Below are positions 34,490 through 36,291 of a DNA stretch of 36,291 nt, one piece after another. The stretch spans positions 1 to 36,291 of the forward strand of contig JBARBI010000296.1 in NCBI GenBank assembly GCA_049792875.1. The letters are read 5' to 3'. The notes beneath the pieces were generated by a model that had not been told where the DNA came from, did not search any database, and saw only the letters and a list, made by a program, of their open reading frames with translations. This DNA is from Sulfotelmatobacter sp049792875 (lineage in GTDB: Bacteria > Acidobacteriota > Terriglobia > Terriglobales > Acidobacteriaceae). The first letter of the stretch is position 1; each line of letters starts with the position of its first letter. The position numbers and the translations under genes were made by a program.

Positions 34490-35792
34490 GGATTCGCAGC
34501 TGCGCTTCGACGTATTGGTGATCGGAGGAGGCCCGGCGGGCATCGCAGCGGCGGTGCGGGCAGCGGAGTGTGGGGTGCTGGTTGGGATCGTGGACGATAA
34601 CCCGGCCTTCGGCGGACAGATCTGGCGGGGAGCGTTGGACGGCAGTCAGAGCCAAGACGCTATGAGTATAAGGTGGACTGATCGACTCCGAAGGTCAGCA
34701 GTCACAAAGCTTAGCGGGAAGAGAGTTTTTCACCAGCCGGAAGCCGGGCTTCTGTGGGCCGAGGGAGACGATGATCGGTGCGAATTGCGCTACGCCAATC
34801 TGGTGCTGGCGACCGGAGCGCGAGAACGATTCTTACCCTTTCCCGGCTGGACTCTGCCAAATGTGATGGGAGCGGGCGGGTTGCAGGCGATGGTCAAGTC
34901 GGGTCTGCCGATCCGCGGCAAGCGCGTGATTGTCGCCGGAACAGGCCCATTGCTCCTGGCAGTCGCGGCATACCTGCACAAGCAGGGTGCCGAGATTCCG
35001 GTCATTTGTGAGCAGGCGTCGTGGAGCAGTTTGGTGCGGTTCGGTGTGGGGCTGTTGGGCCACCCCGGAAAAATCGCCCAGGGGCTACAGTTAAGAAAGG
35101 ATCTGGCGGGCATTCCGTTTGCCGCCAACCGTTGGCCGGTGGCCGCACATGGCGAACCACTGCTCGAAAGCGTCACCATTGCCCGAAATGGCAAGACGGA
35201 AATCATCTCGTGCGACTATCTTGCGTGCGGATTTCATCTGGTTCCCAACGTGGAATTACAGTCGCTACTGCGGTGCAACTTCGCCGGCGAATATGTGCAG
35301 GTGGACGACTTCCAACAGACGTCAGTCCAAGGAGTATTCTCCGCCGGCGAGCCTTGCAGCATTGGAGGCGTAGATTTGGCGCTGGTCGAGGGACAGATCG
35401 CTGGTCTGGCGGCGGCAGGCGAAACCGCGAAAGCTCGACGATTGTTTGGTGAGCGAGGGAAGGCGCGGCGCTTCGCACGTTTGCTGGACCGGACCTTCCG
35501 TCTGCGCCCGGAGTTACGAACCCTGAGTTCCGGGGAGACGATTGTCTGCCGTTGCGAGGATGTTCCCCATTCCCGTCTGAAGGAGCACCGGACGTGGCGC
35601 GCAGCGAAATTGCACACGCGTTGCGGAATGGGACCGTGCCAGGGACGGGTATGCGGACCGGCAACACAGTTTCTCTTCCAGTGGCAGCCGGATTCGGTGC
35701 GGCCGCCCGTGTTCCCCGCTCGGGTGGGAAGTCTCGCTGGCATGGCAGAGCGCACGAAGCCGGAACCGAGCGCAGTAACAGGAGGATCTTGA
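34482..35792 (+). CDS. FAD/NAD-dependent dehydrogenase with BFD-like [2Fe-2S] C-terminus
   Basis: 436 residues, overlapping the ferredoxin gene by 8 bp. The Rossmann FAD site VLVIGGGPAGIAAAVRAAE (11-29), ATGARERFLPFPGW (110-123) and a second nucleotide-binding site RVIVAGTGPLLLAVA (148-162) are present. The C-terminal domain carries CRCED (Cys356, Cys358) and TRCGMGPCQGRVCG (Cys381, Cys386, Cys391), a BFD-like Fe-S domain. This architecture is that of LhpE, HcnB and the octopine/nopaline oxidase A subunits. It probably completes the D-hydroxyproline dehydrogenase by passing electrons onward. The stop overlaps the next start (ATGA). Confidence 0.85.
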   Translation: MSRDSQLRFDVLVIGGGPAGIAAAVRAAECGVLVGIVDDNPAFGGQIWRGALDGSQSQDAMSIRWTDRLRRSAVTKLSGKRVFHQPEAGLLWAEGDDDRCELRYANLVLATGARERFLPFPGWTLPNVMGAGGLQAMVKSGLPIRGKRVIVAGTGPLLLAVAAYLHKQGAEIPVICEQASWSSLVRFGVGLLGHPGKIAQGLQLRKDLAGIPFAANRWPVAAHGEPLLESVTIARNGKTEIISCDYLACGFHLVPNVELQSLLRCNFAGEYVQVDDFQQTSVQGVFSAGEPCSIGGVDLALVEGQIAGLAAAGETAKARRLFGERGKARRFARLLDRTFRLRPELRTLSSGETIVCRCEDVPHSRLKEHRTWRAAKLHTRCGMGPCQGRVCGPATQFLFQWQPDSVRPPVFPARVGSLAGMAERTKPEPSAVTGGS

Positions 35793-36291
35793 TGAACTGG
35801 AAGGGCGTGATGCCCGCAATCACCACCTGCTTTCATGCCGACCTCACCGTCGATCACGCCTTCATGGTGGAACATTGCCGATGGCTTTTGGACAACGGCT
35901 GCACCGGTATCGTCGCCCTCGGGTCGCTAGGGGAAGGCGCAACGTTGGCGCTCGACGAGAAAATCGCAATCCTGCGCACCTGCGTCAAGGCAGTTGACGG
36001 ACGCGGGCTGACCGTAGCGGCCATCTCGGCGCTGTCGACTTCTGAAGCCGTGGTATTAGCGAAAGTCGCTGCGGACACGGGCTGCGACGGTCTTATGGTT
36101 CTCCCACCTTACGTCTATCAGGGAAACTGGCGCGAAATGAAGAGCCACGTTGCCGCCGTATTCGACGCCACCGCACTTTCCTGCATGCTCTACAACAACC
36201 CCGTGGCCTACGGCACCGACTTTCTTCCCGGGCAGATTCGCGAACTGGCGGCGGAACACGAGAACCTCGAGGCGGTGAAGGAATCGAGCAC
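35792..36291 (+). CDS. DapA-family aldolase/deaminase, N-terminal fragment (probable pyrroline-4-hydroxy-2-carboxylate deaminase)
   Basis: 166 residues to the right edge. The ATG at 35792 overlaps the previous TGA, with GGAGG (35781-35785) 6 nt upstream. The (beta/alpha)8 class I aldolase pattern is clear: GVMPAITTCFHADLTVD, GCTGIVALGSLGEGATL (37-53), LMVLPPYVYQGNW and MLYNNPVAYG with the conserved Tyr134. The Schiff-base Lys is Lys163 in AVKESS, at the very end. The GSLGE loop differs from the GTTGE of true dihydrodipicolinate synthases. After a D-hydroxyproline dehydrogenase, the likely reaction is deamination of 1-pyrroline-4-hydroxy-2-carboxylate to 2-oxoglutarate semialdehyde. The epimerase and aldehyde dehydrogenase may lie beyond the window. 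Confidence 0.85.
   Translation, partial: MNWKGVMPAITTCFHADLTVDHAFMVEHCRWLLDNGCTGIVALGSLGEGATLALDEKIAILRTCVKAVDGRGLTVAAISALSTSEAVVLAKVAADTGCDGLMVLPPYVYQGNWREMKSHVAAVFDATALSCMLYNNPVAYGTDFLPGQIRELAAEHENLEAVKESS

Noticed and set aside
35792..36291. Dihydrodipicolinate synthase for lysine biosynthesis
   Set aside because: The GTTGE motif is replaced by GSLGE, and the gene is coupled to a D-hydroxyproline dehydrogenase-type operon.

Overview
The window looks like part of a soil acidobacterial chromosome (Acidobacteriota, Terriglobia/Koribacter-like). This is inferred from four traits: moderately high GC, a CarboxypepD_reg-type TonB-dependent receptor, VCBS/ASPIC proteins, and intergenic repeats of the 'GGATGAC' type. 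No rRNA, tRNA, CRISPR array, insertion sequence or prophage gene was seen. Two genes are cut by the window edges: the TonB receptor on the left and a DapA-family gene on the right.

Layout. 1-9.4 kb: a TonB-receptor fragment (-), a secreted unknown protein, a GH3 beta-xylosidase operon (GH3, VCBS/ASPIC protein, small protein) ending in a strong terminator, then lacI-xylB (-). 9.4-13.4 kb: GH67 alpha-glucuronidase and GH51 arabinofuranosidase (-). 13.5-17.6 kb: housekeeping-like genes (small secreted protein, Uup-type ABC-F ATPase, YkgJ-type Cys-cluster protein) and a shortened LacI-like regulator. 17.6-22.1 kb: a trehalose block (TreT, DUF5752-like protein, OtsA fused to a membrane sensor module). 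22.5-24.9 kb: divergent GH30 and GH16 beta-glucan enzymes. 25.0-27.0 kb: a beta-propeller protein, a DUF4440-like protein and a MoaD/ThiS-like protein ending in Gly-Gly. 27.2-32.8 kb: an arabinose operon (araD, SSS symporter, small membrane protein, FucI-type isomerase, araB). 33.1 kb to the end: a trans-4-hydroxyproline-type oxidation cluster (FAD oxidase, [2Fe-2S] protein, FAD/NAD dehydrogenase with BFD-like cysteines, DapA-type deaminase).

How it fits together. Four near-identical LacI-type palindromes (core GTAAACGTTTAC) lie 55-72 bp upstream of the start codons of the TonB receptor, GH3, lacI-xylB and the araD operon. They join the left and right ends of the window into one probable pentose regulon. 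GH67, GH51 and GH3 would release glucuronic acid, arabinose and xylose from arabinoglucuronoxylan. The SSS symporter, isomerase, AraB, AraD and XylB would bring the pentoses to D-xylulose 5-phosphate. The hydroxyproline cluster, divergent from the arabinose operon, suggests the locus also serves hydroxyproline-O-arabinosylated plant wall glycoproteins (extensins, arabinogalactan proteins). The most unusual single items are an apparent ATC start codon for xylB, the sensor-fused trehalose-6-phosphate synthase, the truncated LacI-like protein, and the propeller/MoaD-like gene set.
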